From assembly GCF_030506365.1 (NCBI RefSeq), contig NZ_CP073092.1, forward strand, positions 1,674,001-1,738,000: DNA of 64,000 nucleotides. Direction: 5' to 3'. Under the pieces are notes generated by a model. The model did no database searches, was not told the DNA's origin, and was given only the letters and a program-made list of their open reading frames with translations. A program made the position numbers and the translations under genes. Source of the stretch: Corynebacterium tuberculostearicum (GTDB lineage Bacteria > Actinomycetota > Actinomycetes > Mycobacteriales > Mycobacteriaceae). This document shows, one piece after another, positions 56,458-64,000 of this stretch (position 1 is its first letter; the number at the start of each line of letters is the position of its first letter).

Positions 56458-57634
56458 TGGGTACCTCCACGGTGATAAAGAAGTGTCCGTCCTCTGTGCG
56501 GGTAGCAACGCTGCCGCCATAGGCCCTAACGCGCTCGCTCATCCCGATGAGCCCGTAACCGGGCTCGTGATTGTCCGGCGTGCGTGCGGCCGGGTTATCG
56601 GCGCTCAATACTAGGCCGCTTCCAGTAGAGCGAAAGCGCAGCACTCCCCTTTTATCGCGGGAATGCTTGAGCATATTGGTCAAAATCTCTTGCACCACGC
56701 GGTAGACGGTGAACTGATAGAGCTCGTCGCTTTCGGTCGGCAGGTCCTCCAGCCCGTGCACGATGATATCGAAACCGCTGCGGCGGGCTTCCGAGATGAG
56801 TCCTGCGATATCACTCGCGCCGGGCGCCTTGGTATCGGCGCGGGAATCTCCATCTCGCAGCACAGAGAGCAATCCGCGCATCTGTTTGAGGGAATCGCGG
56901 GAGGTAGAGGCGATGGTTTCTAAGGCTTCTGTGGCCGCTGCGGGATTTTTGGCGGCGGCGAACCGGGCGCCGTCGGCAAGAGCGATAACGCCCGCTAAGT
57001 TATGCGCCACAATGTCATGCATTTCGCGGGCGATGCGGTTGCGCTCTACCGCGCCGGCCATCTCCGCACGTTCAATCAGAAGCTGCTGGTCCTCGCGCTT
57101 TTTGCGGTCATTGGTGCCAAGCAGGAAGAAAAAGCCCATGACCGGCCACGCGATGATAACAACGGAGGCTAAGGACACTAGGGGATCAATCTGTGCTCCC
57201 TCGAGCCCAAAATCAATATCACTAAAGATAAGGTTTCCAAAATGCTGTGCCCACACAGAGAAAAGGGTGCCTACGCCTATCCAGGCAATCCATACACGGC
57301 GCATGCGCTTCGGGGAATGCGCCCCAATGAGAAAAACGCAATACGCCAAGGGAAAAGCATGGACGTTACTCAGCGCGGCCAAAGGGGTAAAAAGACACAG
57401 GGTAAAGACAATAGCGATTGCGCCTATCGCCTTTTCCTTCAACTTAGGATGCAGCCACAACGCCAATGGGAGAACCACGCAATAAAGAACTAAAACGCCC
57501 CTGTGAAAGAGGGAATCCCCGTCCACTACATCAGCAGCATAAGAAACCGAAGAAACCCAGAAAAACAGCGGAATGAGAATTCTCCACGGTGGGCCTACCC
57601 ACGCGCGAAGTGCATCGGGCCATAGCTTCTTCAT
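56450..57634 (-). CDS. Sensor histidine kinase (NarL-type partner)
   Basis: A 394-residue membrane kinase with about six helices in the first 170 residues and no large extracellular sensor loop, so it probably senses membrane-embedded signals. HisKA_3 dimerisation box: ERNRIAREMHDIVAHNLAGV with the phospho-His; HATPase: QEILTNMLKHS (N box) and GYGLIGMSERVRAYGG (G box). A -10 TAGCCT lies 8 nt before the ATG. It opens an operon kinase-regulator-ATPase-permease, the layout of cell-envelope antibiotic sensing and export modules. Confidence 0.93.
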   Translation of the reverse strand: MKKLWPDALRAWVGPPWRILIPLFFWVSSVSYAADVVDGDSLFHRGVLVLYCVVLPLALWLHPKLKEKAIGAIAIVFTLCLFTPLAALSNVHAFPLAYCVFLIGAHSPKRMRRVWIAWIGVGTLFSVWAQHFGNLIFSDIDFGLEGAQIDPLVSLASVVIIAWPVMGFFFLLGTNDRKKREDQQLLIERAEMAGAVERNRIAREMHDIVAHNLAGVIALADGARFAAAKNPAAATEALETIASTSRDSLKQMRGLLSVLRDGDSRADTKAPGASDIAGLISEARRSGFDIIVHGLEDLPTESDELYQFTVYRVVQEILTNMLKHSRDKRGVLRFRSTGSGLVLSADNPAARTPDNHEPGYGLIGMSERVRAYGGSVATRTEDGHFFITVEVPND

Positions 57635-57642
57635 GGCTTTCT

Positions 57643-57648
57643 AGGCTA
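57643..57648 (-). promoter_or_regulatory. -10 element before the histidine kinase gene
   Basis: TAGCCT on the minus strand, 8 nt before the ATG at 57634. Confidence 0.4.
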
Positions 57649-57688
57649 GCGCAGGCGCTAATCCATAGTCCTCATCCCTGGGGCTGAC

Positions 57689-57694
57689 TAGACT
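57689..57694 (+). promoter_or_regulatory. -10 element before phzF-like gene
   Basis: TAGACT followed by 7 nt and the ATG at 57702; divergent from the kinase promoter. Confidence 0.5.
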
Positions 57695-57701
57695 GGCGGG
57701 C

Positions 57702-58523
57702 ATGCACCACGAGTTCTTTGAGGTTGATGTTTTTGCCACGGGTGCCTTTAACGGCAATGCCTTGGCGGTGATTGCGGGCGCCGATGGCCTAAGTACCGAG
57801 CAGATGCAGGCAATCGCGAACTGGACCAACTTTTCTGAAACCACCTTCTTGCTCGAGCCTGGCGACGCCCGCGCGGACTACCGCGTGCGCATTTTCACCC
57901 CGTACGAGGAGTTTGATTTTGCCGGCCACCCCACCTTGGGCAGCGCTGCCGCGTGGCGGGCATTAGGCAATCAGCCACGGGAAAAGGGACGCATCGTCCA
58001 AGAATGCGGCGTGGGCTTGGTAACCGTCCGCGAAGAGGGCGAAGTCTTTTCCTTTGCTACCCCGCCGCTGCGCCGCGAAGAACCGCTGAGCCCAGCGGAG
58101 CTAAAGGAGGCCTGCGCTAGGCTCGGGCTAGATAGCGCGGAAGTTGTGGACCATGGCTGGGTGGACAATGGCCCGGGCTGGCGCCTGCTTCAATTGCGCG
58201 ATGCCGCGGCGGTGCGCGCGGTTGAGCCCCGGGCCGAGCGCCCCAAGGTCGGCGTTGTGGGCCTTAATCCCAACGCCACAGAGAGCGAGCCGGCCTATGA
58301 GGTGCGGGCCTTTACTACCCAATACGAAGACCCAGTCACCGGTTCTTTCAATGGCGGCGCCGCGCAGTTTATGCGCTCGCGTAACTTGGTGCCGCCGCGC
58401 TATACAGCAACACAAGGCAGCCAGATTGGCCGGTCGGGCGAAGTATTTATCAACGATGACGGCACGGATATTTGGGTGGGCGGTCGCGCCCAGATTCGCG
58501 TGCGCGGAACACTGGAGGTTTAG
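57702..58523 (+). CDS. PhzF-family isomerase/epimerase-like protein
   Basis: A 273-residue protein with the two-lobed diaminopimelate-epimerase-like fold of the PhzF family. It starts FFEVDVFATGAFNGNALAV, has the catalytic-type Glu in NFSETTFLLEP, and the PYEEFDFAGHPTLGSA motif; the second lobe ends with VTGSFNGGAAQFM. No phenazine genes are nearby, so it is a family member of unknown substrate. The selO gene follows directly with its Shine-Dalgarno inside the end of this gene, so both are cotranscribed. Confidence 0.9.
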   Translation: MHHEFFEVDVFATGAFNGNALAVIAGADGLSTEQMQAIANWTNFSETTFLLEPGDARADYRVRIFTPYEEFDFAGHPTLGSAAAWRALGNQPREKGRIVQECGVGLVTVREEGEVFSFATPPLRREEPLSPAELKEACARLGLDSAEVVDHGWVDNGPGWRLLQLRDAAAVRAVEPRAERPKVGVVGLNPNATESEPAYEVRAFTTQYEDPVTGSFNGGAAQFMRSRNLVPPRYTATQGSQIGRSGEVFINDDGTDIWVGGRAQIRVRGTLEV

Positions 58524-59879
58524 ATGCAGCTACACCACCACTTTGCCCAGAAGCTTCCCCACTTGGTTCGCCCCACCGAGGGTGAGGAGCAACCGAACCC
58601 ACAGATGGTCATCCTGAACGAGGAACTAGCCAGGCAGTTGGGCTTTGACCCGGACTGGCTGCGCTCCTCCGAGGGCATAGATTTCCTTACCGGCCGCGCG
58701 GGCGGCCACGCCATGGCCTATTCCGGCTTCCAATTCGGTGCGTTTAACCCGCAAATGGGAGACGGCCGGGCCATGCTCTTGGGCGAGGTGGAAAAGGACG
58801 GCCGGTTATGGGATCTCCATGCCAAGGGAACTGGGCTTACTCCCTTTTCCCGCCTCGGGTCCGATGGCCGCGGAACGCTATCTTCCATGCTGCGCGAGTA
58901 CCTAATCTCTGAGGCCATGCATGCCTTGGGTGTTCCCACCACCCGGGCGCTAGCGGTTATCTCCACCGGACGACCCATTCAGCGCAGGCACGTGCAACCG
59001 GCCGGCATTGTGGTACGCGTGGCAGCCAGCCATATCCGCGTCGGCACCTTTCACCTAGCCGCGCAGACGGATTACACCCGACAGTTGGCCGACTATGCCA
59101 TTGCGCGACACTACCCTGGCGCGGGCTACCAGGAATTTTTCACCCAGGTGATGGATGCACAGATCCGCACCGTGTCCCACTGGATGCGCTTGGGCTTTAT
59201 TCATGGCGTGATGAATACGGATAACACCACCATCTCTGGCGAAACCATTGACTATGGCCCCTGTGCCTTTATGGAGGCCTATTCGACCGCCACGGTCTTT
59301 TCCAGCATCGATAGGCAGGGCCGTTATGCCTTTGGCAATCAACCCTCCATTCTGGGATGGAACCTGGCCCGCTTGGCAGAATCCCTCCTGCCGCTTTTTG
59401 ATTTGGACATGAATAAGGCCATGGACTTTGCCCAGGAATCCATCAACGGCTTTACCGACCGCTTTGCGGACCAGCGCAGAGCAGATTTAGCACAGGCTTT
59501 GGATACCTCTCTAGAAGTCGCTTCTTCCTATGCGGCTGCCATGCAGCTCAACGGCCCAGATATCACGCTGGCTCACCGCGCTCTTGCCGACGCCGCCGCG
59601 GGCCACCCCACCCACGCCCGCGAGCTCTTTGCCGAGGAAGACTTCTTGGATGACTACCTTGCCTCCTCGCCCGTTCCTTCCCGCGTCGATAGCGCCATGC
59701 CGCGGGTTATCCCGCGCAATCTCGCCGTAGAATCCGCGCTGGATGCTGCCGAACGCGGGGAGATGGGCCCGTATCAGGAGCTCCTCCACGCGGTCACCCA
59801 CCCGTGGGAGCCCAACTCCACGTTCGAATCGCCGGATCCTAATGGTCTCGAGGGCTACCTCACCTACTGCGGCACCTAG
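58524..59879 (+). CDS. selO: Protein adenylyltransferase SelO
   Basis: SelO is a pseudokinase-fold enzyme that transfers AMP to Ser/Thr/Tyr of target proteins, linked to redox stress. The 451-residue protein has the family core AKGTGLTPFSRLGSDGRGTL (nucleotide and metal loop), REYLISEAMHALGVPTTRAL and GFIHGVMNTDN (catalytic-loop Asp/Asn), and YGPCAFME. It ends YCGT: a Cys third from the C-terminus, the position where vertebrate SelO has selenocysteine. GGAGGTTTAG precedes the ATG. Slightly shorter than the E. coli protein. Confidence 0.93.
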   Translation: MQLHHHFAQKLPHLVRPTEGEEQPNPQMVILNEELARQLGFDPDWLRSSEGIDFLTGRAGGHAMAYSGFQFGAFNPQMGDGRAMLLGEVEKDGRLWDLHAKGTGLTPFSRLGSDGRGTLSSMLREYLISEAMHALGVPTTRALAVISTGRPIQRRHVQPAGIVVRVAASHIRVGTFHLAAQTDYTRQLADYAIARHYPGAGYQEFFTQVMDAQIRTVSHWMRLGFIHGVMNTDNTTISGETIDYGPCAFMEAYSTATVFSSIDRQGRYAFGNQPSILGWNLARLAESLLPLFDLDMNKAMDFAQESINGFTDRFADQRRADLAQALDTSLEVASSYAAAMQLNGPDITLAHRALADAAAGHPTHARELFAEEDFLDDYLASSPVPSRVDSAMPRVIPRNLAVESALDAAERGEMGPYQELLHAVTHPWEPNSTFESPDPNGLEGYLTYCGT

Positions 59880-59907
59880 GGCTGCCATTACCTGCCTAGG
59901 ACGCACG

Positions 59908-59944
59908 AAACCCTCGCACCGGCACGAAGGGGGTGCGAGGGTTT
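59908..59944. terminator. Bidirectional terminator between selO and mqo
   Basis: AAACCCTCGCACC (59908-59920) and GGTGCGAGGGTTT (59932-59944) form a perfect 13-bp stem with an 11-nt loop; the T-rich and A-rich ends serve both directions between the convergent genes. Confidence 0.85.
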
Positions 59945-59964
59945 GTGAGGCCGAAAGCTAGCTC

Positions 59965-61461
59965 TTAGCGGTCCAGCTTCAGGGTCTTCTGGGTGTACTC
60001 CCACATCTCGTCGTACAGCTTCTCATCGTTGCGCAGCTTGATGCCATAAGACGGAACCATCTCGCGGATCTTGTCTGCCCAATCAATCATGTGCTCGCCG
60101 AAGCAACGCTCCAGCAGCTCCAGCATGACGGCTGGGGCAATGGATGCACCCGGGGAAGCGCCAAGCAGGCCGGCGATATTGCCCTCCTGGTTGTTCACCA
60201 AGGTGGTGCCGAACTCGAGGGAGCCGAACTGCGGAGCACCAGCAGGCTTAATCACCTGGACGCGCTGGCCTGCGATAACGGTCTCCCAGTCGCTTTCCTT
60301 TGCTTCCGGTACGTACTCGCGCAGGGCTTCCACGCGGTCCGAGAAGCTCTTGCGCACCTCATCGACCAGGTACTTGGTCAGGCCGAACTCTTGCACGGCA
60401 ACACCAAGGTAAGAGGTGATGTTGTCTGGGCGGATGGACTTGAACAGGTCCAGGTAGGTGCCCTTCTTCAGGAACTTCGGGCTCCAACCACCGTAAGGTC
60501 CGAAGAGCAGGCCCTTCTCGCCGTCGATCACGCGGGTATCCAGGTGCGGCACGGACATTGGCGGGGCGCCCACGGCAGCCTTGCCGTAGACCTTTGCCTG
60601 GTGCTGCTCGATAAGCTCAGGGTTCTTGGAGCGCAGCCACAGGCCGGATACTGGGAAGCCTGCGTAACCGGCAACTTCCTTCACTTTTGCCTTGCGCAGC
60701 AGGTCTAGGGCGTAACCGCCGGCACCAACGAAGACGAACTTAGCCTTGACTACGGTGATGTCGCCGGTGTGCTTGTTCTTGGAGTACACCTTCCACGCGG
60801 AGCCATCACGCTTGATGTCGATAACCTCATGGCCGTAGCGGATCTCGGTGCCGGAGGCCTTGGCCGCGGTCAGGAACTGCTTAGTCAGTGCACCAAAGTT
60901 GACGTCAGTACCAGCGTCGGTCCAAGAAATGGCCACCTTATTGGAGAAGTCACGGCCCTTCGCCATCAGCGGTAGCTTCTCAGCAAAGTCGGAATCGTCT
61001 GCGGAGAACTGCATGCCCGGGAACATGTGCTTCTCGCTCAGCACATCATAGCGGCGCTTGAGGTAATCTACCTGGATTTCGCCCTGTGCGAAGGACACGT
61101 GCGGAACCGGGTTAATGAATTCGCTCGGGTCGGTGAGAATACCGTTGTTGAGCTGGTGGGACCAGAACTGGCGAGACTTCTGGAACTTCTCGTTGATGCC
61201 CAGAGCCTTGGAGATATCAATGCGGCCGTTCTTCTCCGGGGTGTAGTTCAGCTCGCACAGTGCGGAGTGGCCGGTACCGGCGTTATTCCACGGGGAGGAG
61301 GACTCCAATGCGGGGCCATCGAGGCGCTCAAAGACCATTTGGGTCCAGCTGGGCTCCAACTCGCGGAGCATAGCACCCAGGGTGGCGCTCATGATGCCAG
61401 CACCGATTAGTGCTACATCGACCTCGTCTACAACCTGTGCTGTCTTCTTAGCGGAGGACAC
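59965..61461 (-). CDS. mqo: Malate:quinone oxidoreductase
   Basis: Mqo is a membrane-associated FAD enzyme that oxidises malate to oxaloacetate and passes electrons to menaquinone; in corynebacteria it is the main malate dehydrogenase of the citric-acid cycle. The 498-residue protein starts near VDVALIGAGIMSATLGAMLRELEP (FAD-binding loop), with NNAGTGHSALCELNYTP and the C-terminal GLLGASPGASIAPAVMLELL. The GTG at 61461 follows AGAGGTAATAACACA and matches the length of the C. glutamicum enzyme; an ORF running 40 codons further upstream is rejected. Confidence 0.97.
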   Translation of the reverse strand: MSSAKKTAQVVDEVDVALIGAGIMSATLGAMLRELEPSWTQMVFERLDGPALESSSPWNNAGTGHSALCELNYTPEKNGRIDISKALGINEKFQKSRQFWSHQLNNGILTDPSEFINPVPHVSFAQGEIQVDYLKRRYDVLSEKHMFPGMQFSADDSDFAEKLPLMAKGRDFSNKVAISWTDAGTDVNFGALTKQFLTAAKASGTEIRYGHEVIDIKRDGSAWKVYSKNKHTGDITVVKAKFVFVGAGGYALDLLRKAKVKEVAGYAGFPVSGLWLRSKNPELIEQHQAKVYGKAAVGAPPMSVPHLDTRVIDGEKGLLFGPYGGWSPKFLKKGTYLDLFKSIRPDNITSYLGVAVQEFGLTKYLVDEVRKSFSDRVEALREYVPEAKESDWETVIAGQRVQVIKPAGAPQFGSLEFGTTLVNNQEGNIAGLLGASPGASIAPAVMLELLERCFGEHMIDWADKIREMVPSYGIKLRNDEKLYDEMWEYTQKTLKLDR

Positions 61462-61713
61462 TGTGTTATTACCTCTTCGAATTGAAAATAGATATCCATC
61501 GGCGCGGTCTACGCCTTGATTTTTAGCGCTTAGCGCCCCGCGCCACCATCGCTGCACTATGACAACCTGGCAGCGCGTCACGCATTAAGGCCTTACTCTA
61601 CGCTTTTCTCATCCAATTTGGGATTTCTCCCCCAGACCAGTGGCGAAAATGTGGGAATTTCCGCCCCCACTATTTACACCCCACCGGCAACGCCATAAAT
61701 TCTTCGTTGCACC

Positions 61714-61719
61714 TAGAAT
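61714..61719 (+). promoter_or_regulatory. -10 element before the hydrolase gene
   Basis: TAGAAT followed by 6 nt and the ATG at 61726. The 264-nt gap back to mqo otherwise holds only AT-richer promoter DNA for the two divergent genes. Confidence 0.5.
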
Positions 61720-61725
61720 CGAGGC

Positions 61726-62754
61726 ATGGTTACACACTCCCCGGTATGGGGCCCAGACAAGCTTGGCCCTGACTATGAAGCTGCCACCATTGACTTGGGT
61801 ACAGACCCCGATGGCGAGGGCGACGTGGTCACCACCCTGGTGCACTACGCGCCGGAGCATGCGGGCGATACTGCACGTGAGTCAGCCGCCCCGTCTCGCC
61901 CGGCACTGGTGTGGCTACACGGCATGACCGATTATTTCTTCCACACCCACGTAGCCGAGCACTTTGCCGCCGAGGGTTATGACTTTTATGCCATCGATCT
62001 GCGCAAGTGCGGCCGCTCGCGCCGCTCGGGCCAGTCGTGGCACTATGCTTCGGACCTGGCGCTGTACTTTACAGATCTCACCGCCGCACTTGATGCCATC
62101 CCCAATGAGGAGGTCATCTTCATCGCCCACTCCACCGGCGGCTTGATCGCCCCGCTGTGGATGGACCATCTGCGCCGAACCGACCAAGAACGTCACCAGC
62201 GCCTGTCGGGCCTCATCCTTAATAGTCCGTGGCTGGACATGATGGGCGTGCCCGGCCAGGTCCTCACTCCCCTCAAGCCGCTGCTCTACACATTGGGCCG
62301 CATCGCCCCCATGACTCCCCTGCCCGGTGGCAATCTCACTGCTTACGGCGAGTCCGTGCATAAGGATTTCTACGGCGAATGGGATTTTGACCTCCGCTTT
62401 AAGCCACTGGCGGGCCATAAGAAATATGTCGGTTGGATAGCCGCGGTATTCCACGGCTTTGATGCTATTCACAGCGGCCGCGTTGATGCCGGCGTCCCCA
62501 TCTTGACGCTGCAGTCCACTCGCACCCAATTGGGTCAGCCTTACTCCGACAGCGTGAACCACGCAGATGTCATCATCGACGTTGCGCAAACGCGGCGCTG
62601 GGCAAAGGAACTTAGTGCCCACTACACCTTGCATCCCATCAAGGGGGCTAGGCACGATGTGTTCCTATCGCTTCCGGACCCGCTCCAAGAAGCTTTTGAC
62701 GCCTGTGACAAGTGGCTGCCCACCGTCCTAGAAACCCCACAATCTACTCAGTAA
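61726..62754 (+). CDS. Alpha/beta hydrolase, lysophospholipase/monoacylglycerol-lipase-like
   Basis: A 342-residue cytosolic hydrolase. LVWLHGMTDYFFHTHVAEHF supplies the oxyanion loop, FIAHSTGGLIAP the nucleophile elbow with Ser, and IKGARHDVFLS the catalytic His; the acid is probably the Asp in SDSVNHADVIID. Resembles PldB-type lipases; natural substrate unknown. Mqo on the other side and mycothione reductase downstream are the same neighbours as in C. glutamicum. The leaderless promoter sets the start. Confidence 0.88.
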   Translation: MVTHSPVWGPDKLGPDYEAATIDLGTDPDGEGDVVTTLVHYAPEHAGDTARESAAPSRPALVWLHGMTDYFFHTHVAEHFAAEGYDFYAIDLRKCGRSRRSGQSWHYASDLALYFTDLTAALDAIPNEEVIFIAHSTGGLIAPLWMDHLRRTDQERHQRLSGLILNSPWLDMMGVPGQVLTPLKPLLYTLGRIAPMTPLPGGNLTAYGESVHKDFYGEWDFDLRFKPLAGHKKYVGWIAAVFHGFDAIHSGRVDAGVPILTLQSTRTQLGQPYSDSVNHADVIIDVAQTRRWAKELSAHYTLHPIKGARHDVFLSLPDPLQEAFDACDKWLPTVLETPQSTQ

Positions 62755-62781
62755 TTAAGCCCCTATATATAAGGAATAAAC

Positions 62782-64000
62782 GTGACTACTTCACACCAGT
62801 CCCACACGCCCGCTGCCGAGGAACATTTCGACCTCATCATCATCGGCACTGGCTCCGGAAACTCCATCCCTAGCCCGGATTTTGATGACCGGAAAATCGC
62901 CATCATTGAAAAGGGCACCTTTGGCGGGACCTGCCTCAACGTAGGCTGCATTCCCACCAAGATGTATGTCTACGCCGCCGATATTGCCCTAGCGGCGCGC
63001 GAGGCCGGCCGGCTCGGCCTTGATGCTCAGGTCACTAGCGTGGATTGGGATTCCATCGTGGACCGGGTCTTTACCAACCGCATCGACCAGATTGCCCAGG
63101 GCGGCGAACAGTACCGTCGCGGCGAAGAAACCCCGAACATTACCGTGTTTGATGAGCACGCCCGTTTCGTCGGCCCGAAGACCATTCAGACCGGCGAGCA
63201 TGTCATCAGCGGCGACCAGATCGTCATTGCCGCCGGCTCCCGTCCGGCCATTCCGGAGGTCTATGCCAACTCGGGCGTGAAGTACTACACCAATGAAGAC
63301 ATCATGCGCATGGACCACCAGCCAGAAAGCCTCATCGTGGTAGGCGGTGGCTATATCGCCATGGAGTTTGCTCATGTCTTTGACGGCCTCGGCACCAAGG
63401 TGACCGTGGTCAATCGCTCCGAGACCTTGCTGCGCCACCTGGACGATGAACTGTCCAGCCGCTTCAACCAAATTGCTCGCGATCGCTTCGACGTGCGCAT
63501 AGCCAATGGCACCAAGCTCGAGGAAACTGACACGGGCGTGCGGTTGGAATTGGACAATGGTGAGTCCATAGAAGCAGAGGCAATCCTGGTTGCCACAGGT
63601 CGCACTCCAAATGGCGATCAGATGGATGTGGATAAGGCAGGCATTGAGCTGCTTGCCGACGCCCGCGTGAGCACCGACGAGTTCGGCCGCACCACCGCCG
63701 AGGGTGTTTGGGCGCTTGGCGATGTCTCCTCGCCGTACATGCTAAAGCACGTAGCCAATGCGGAGACCCGCGCCGTGCAGCACAACCTGCTCCACCCCGA
63801 AGATCTCCGCCCACTGCCCCACGACAATGTCCCTGCCGCGATCTTTACCCACCCACAAATCGCCACAGTGGGCCTAACTGAGAAGCAGGCACGCCAGAAG
63901 GGCTTCGACGTCACCGTCAAGGTACAGAACTTTGGCGACGTTGCCTACGGCTGGGCTATGGAAGATAGCACCGGCATATGCAAGCTGGTGGCAGACCGCG
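62782..64000 (+). CDS. mtr: Mycothione reductase, 3' end cut by window
   Basis: Mtr reduces mycothiol disulfide with NADPH, keeping the actinobacterial thiol mycothiol in the reduced state. The visible ~406 residues show the FAD loop IIIGTGSGN, the redox-active disulfide GGTCLNVGCIPTK, the NADPH loop VVGGGYIAMEFAHVF, and ATGRTPNGDQMD plus WALGDVSSPYMLKHVAN. Only the C-terminal interface domain is cut off. Start is a GTG with AAGGA upstream and a TATATA stretch before it. Contains one 12-mer copy (63652-63663). Confidence 0.95.
   Translation, partial: MTTSHQSHTPAAEEHFDLIIIGTGSGNSIPSPDFDDRKIAIIEKGTFGGTCLNVGCIPTKMYVYAADIALAAREAGRLGLDAQVTSVDWDSIVDRVFTNRIDQIAQGGEQYRRGEETPNITVFDEHARFVGPKTIQTGEHVISGDQIVIAAGSRPAIPEVYANSGVKYYTNEDIMRMDHQPESLIVVGGGYIAMEFAHVFDGLGTKVTVVNRSETLLRHLDDELSSRFNQIARDRFDVRIANGTKLEETDTGVRLELDNGESIEAEAILVATGRTPNGDQMDVDKAGIELLADARVSTDEFGRTTAEGVWALGDVSSPYMLKHVANAETRAVQHNLLHPEDLRPLPHDNVPAAIFTHPQIATVGLTEKQARQKGFDVTVKVQNFGDVAYGWAMEDSTGICKLVADR

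Overview
The window is a piece of a Corynebacterium chromosome (order Mycobacteriales). The evidence is the gene order hflX, dapF, miaA, miaB, recX, recA and the order ftsK, RNase J, dapA, thyX, dapB, pnp, rpsO, ribF, truB, PptT, rbfA, infB, nusA, rimP. Mycothione reductase, malate:quinone oxidoreductase, ClgR/PspA, an Rpf domain and the biotin ECF cassette bioYMN agree with this. The DNA is GC-rich. I did not try to fix the species. Almost every base is coding; no gene-free stretch is longer than about 270 nt except the ends of one insertion sequence. I found no rRNA, tRNA, CRISPR array or prophage.

Layout. 1-1108: the broken-off end of a DUF222/HNH endonuclease gene, then a short gap with two perfect, inverted DnaA boxes. 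1109-14866: NCS2 nucleobase permease, HflX, an uncharacterised pair (one with a Gly/Cys tail), DapF, the tRNA-A37 modification enzymes MiaA and MiaB with conserved unknown neighbours, RecX, RecA and DUF3046. 14970-16917: a BioQ-type operator followed by bioY-bioM-bioN (biotin uptake). 16997-19525: PspA, ClgR, CinA and PgsA (envelope stress and phospholipid synthesis). 19585-27542: a YciI protein, TerC behind a yybP-ykoY (Mn2+) riboswitch, FtsK, a TIGR03085 protein and RNase J. 27545-30006: dapA, thyX, dapB. 30147-35577: a VOC protein, an AMIN-like lipoprotein, a complete ISL3-family insertion sequence, PNPase and S15. 35746-42928: nucleoside hydrolase, RibF, TruB, a PptT/PptH-like pair, MATE exporter, DHH phosphoesterase and RbfA. 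43192-48141: the infB-ylxR-nusA-rimP translation/transcription operon. 48180-52591: DUF4439 lipoprotein, Rpf, DoxX-like protein, ProS and YaaA. 52622-59879: a GalT-like DUF4921 protein, a two-component system with an ABC exporter, PhzF and SelO. 59965-64000: Mqo, an alpha/beta hydrolase and mycothione reductase (cut by the window end).

Most of the content is core housekeeping: lysine/peptidoglycan precursor synthesis (dapA, dapB, dapF), RNA decay and processing (pnp, RNase J), ribosome assembly (rimP, rbfA, infB, nusA), DNA repair and chromosome segregation (recA, recX, ftsK) and cofactor supply (ribF, bioYMN, PptT). I saw no clear new defence or secretion system. The most interesting signals are regulatory: the Mn2+ riboswitch with a visible Shine-Dalgarno switch hairpin at terC; an over-represented 12-mer CTTGCCGACGCC; a repeated TANNNT plus 6-8 nt plus start-codon layout at about 21 genes, which implies many leaderless mRNAs; paired DnaA boxes far from any obvious origin gene; and hairpins that overlap promoters or translation starts.
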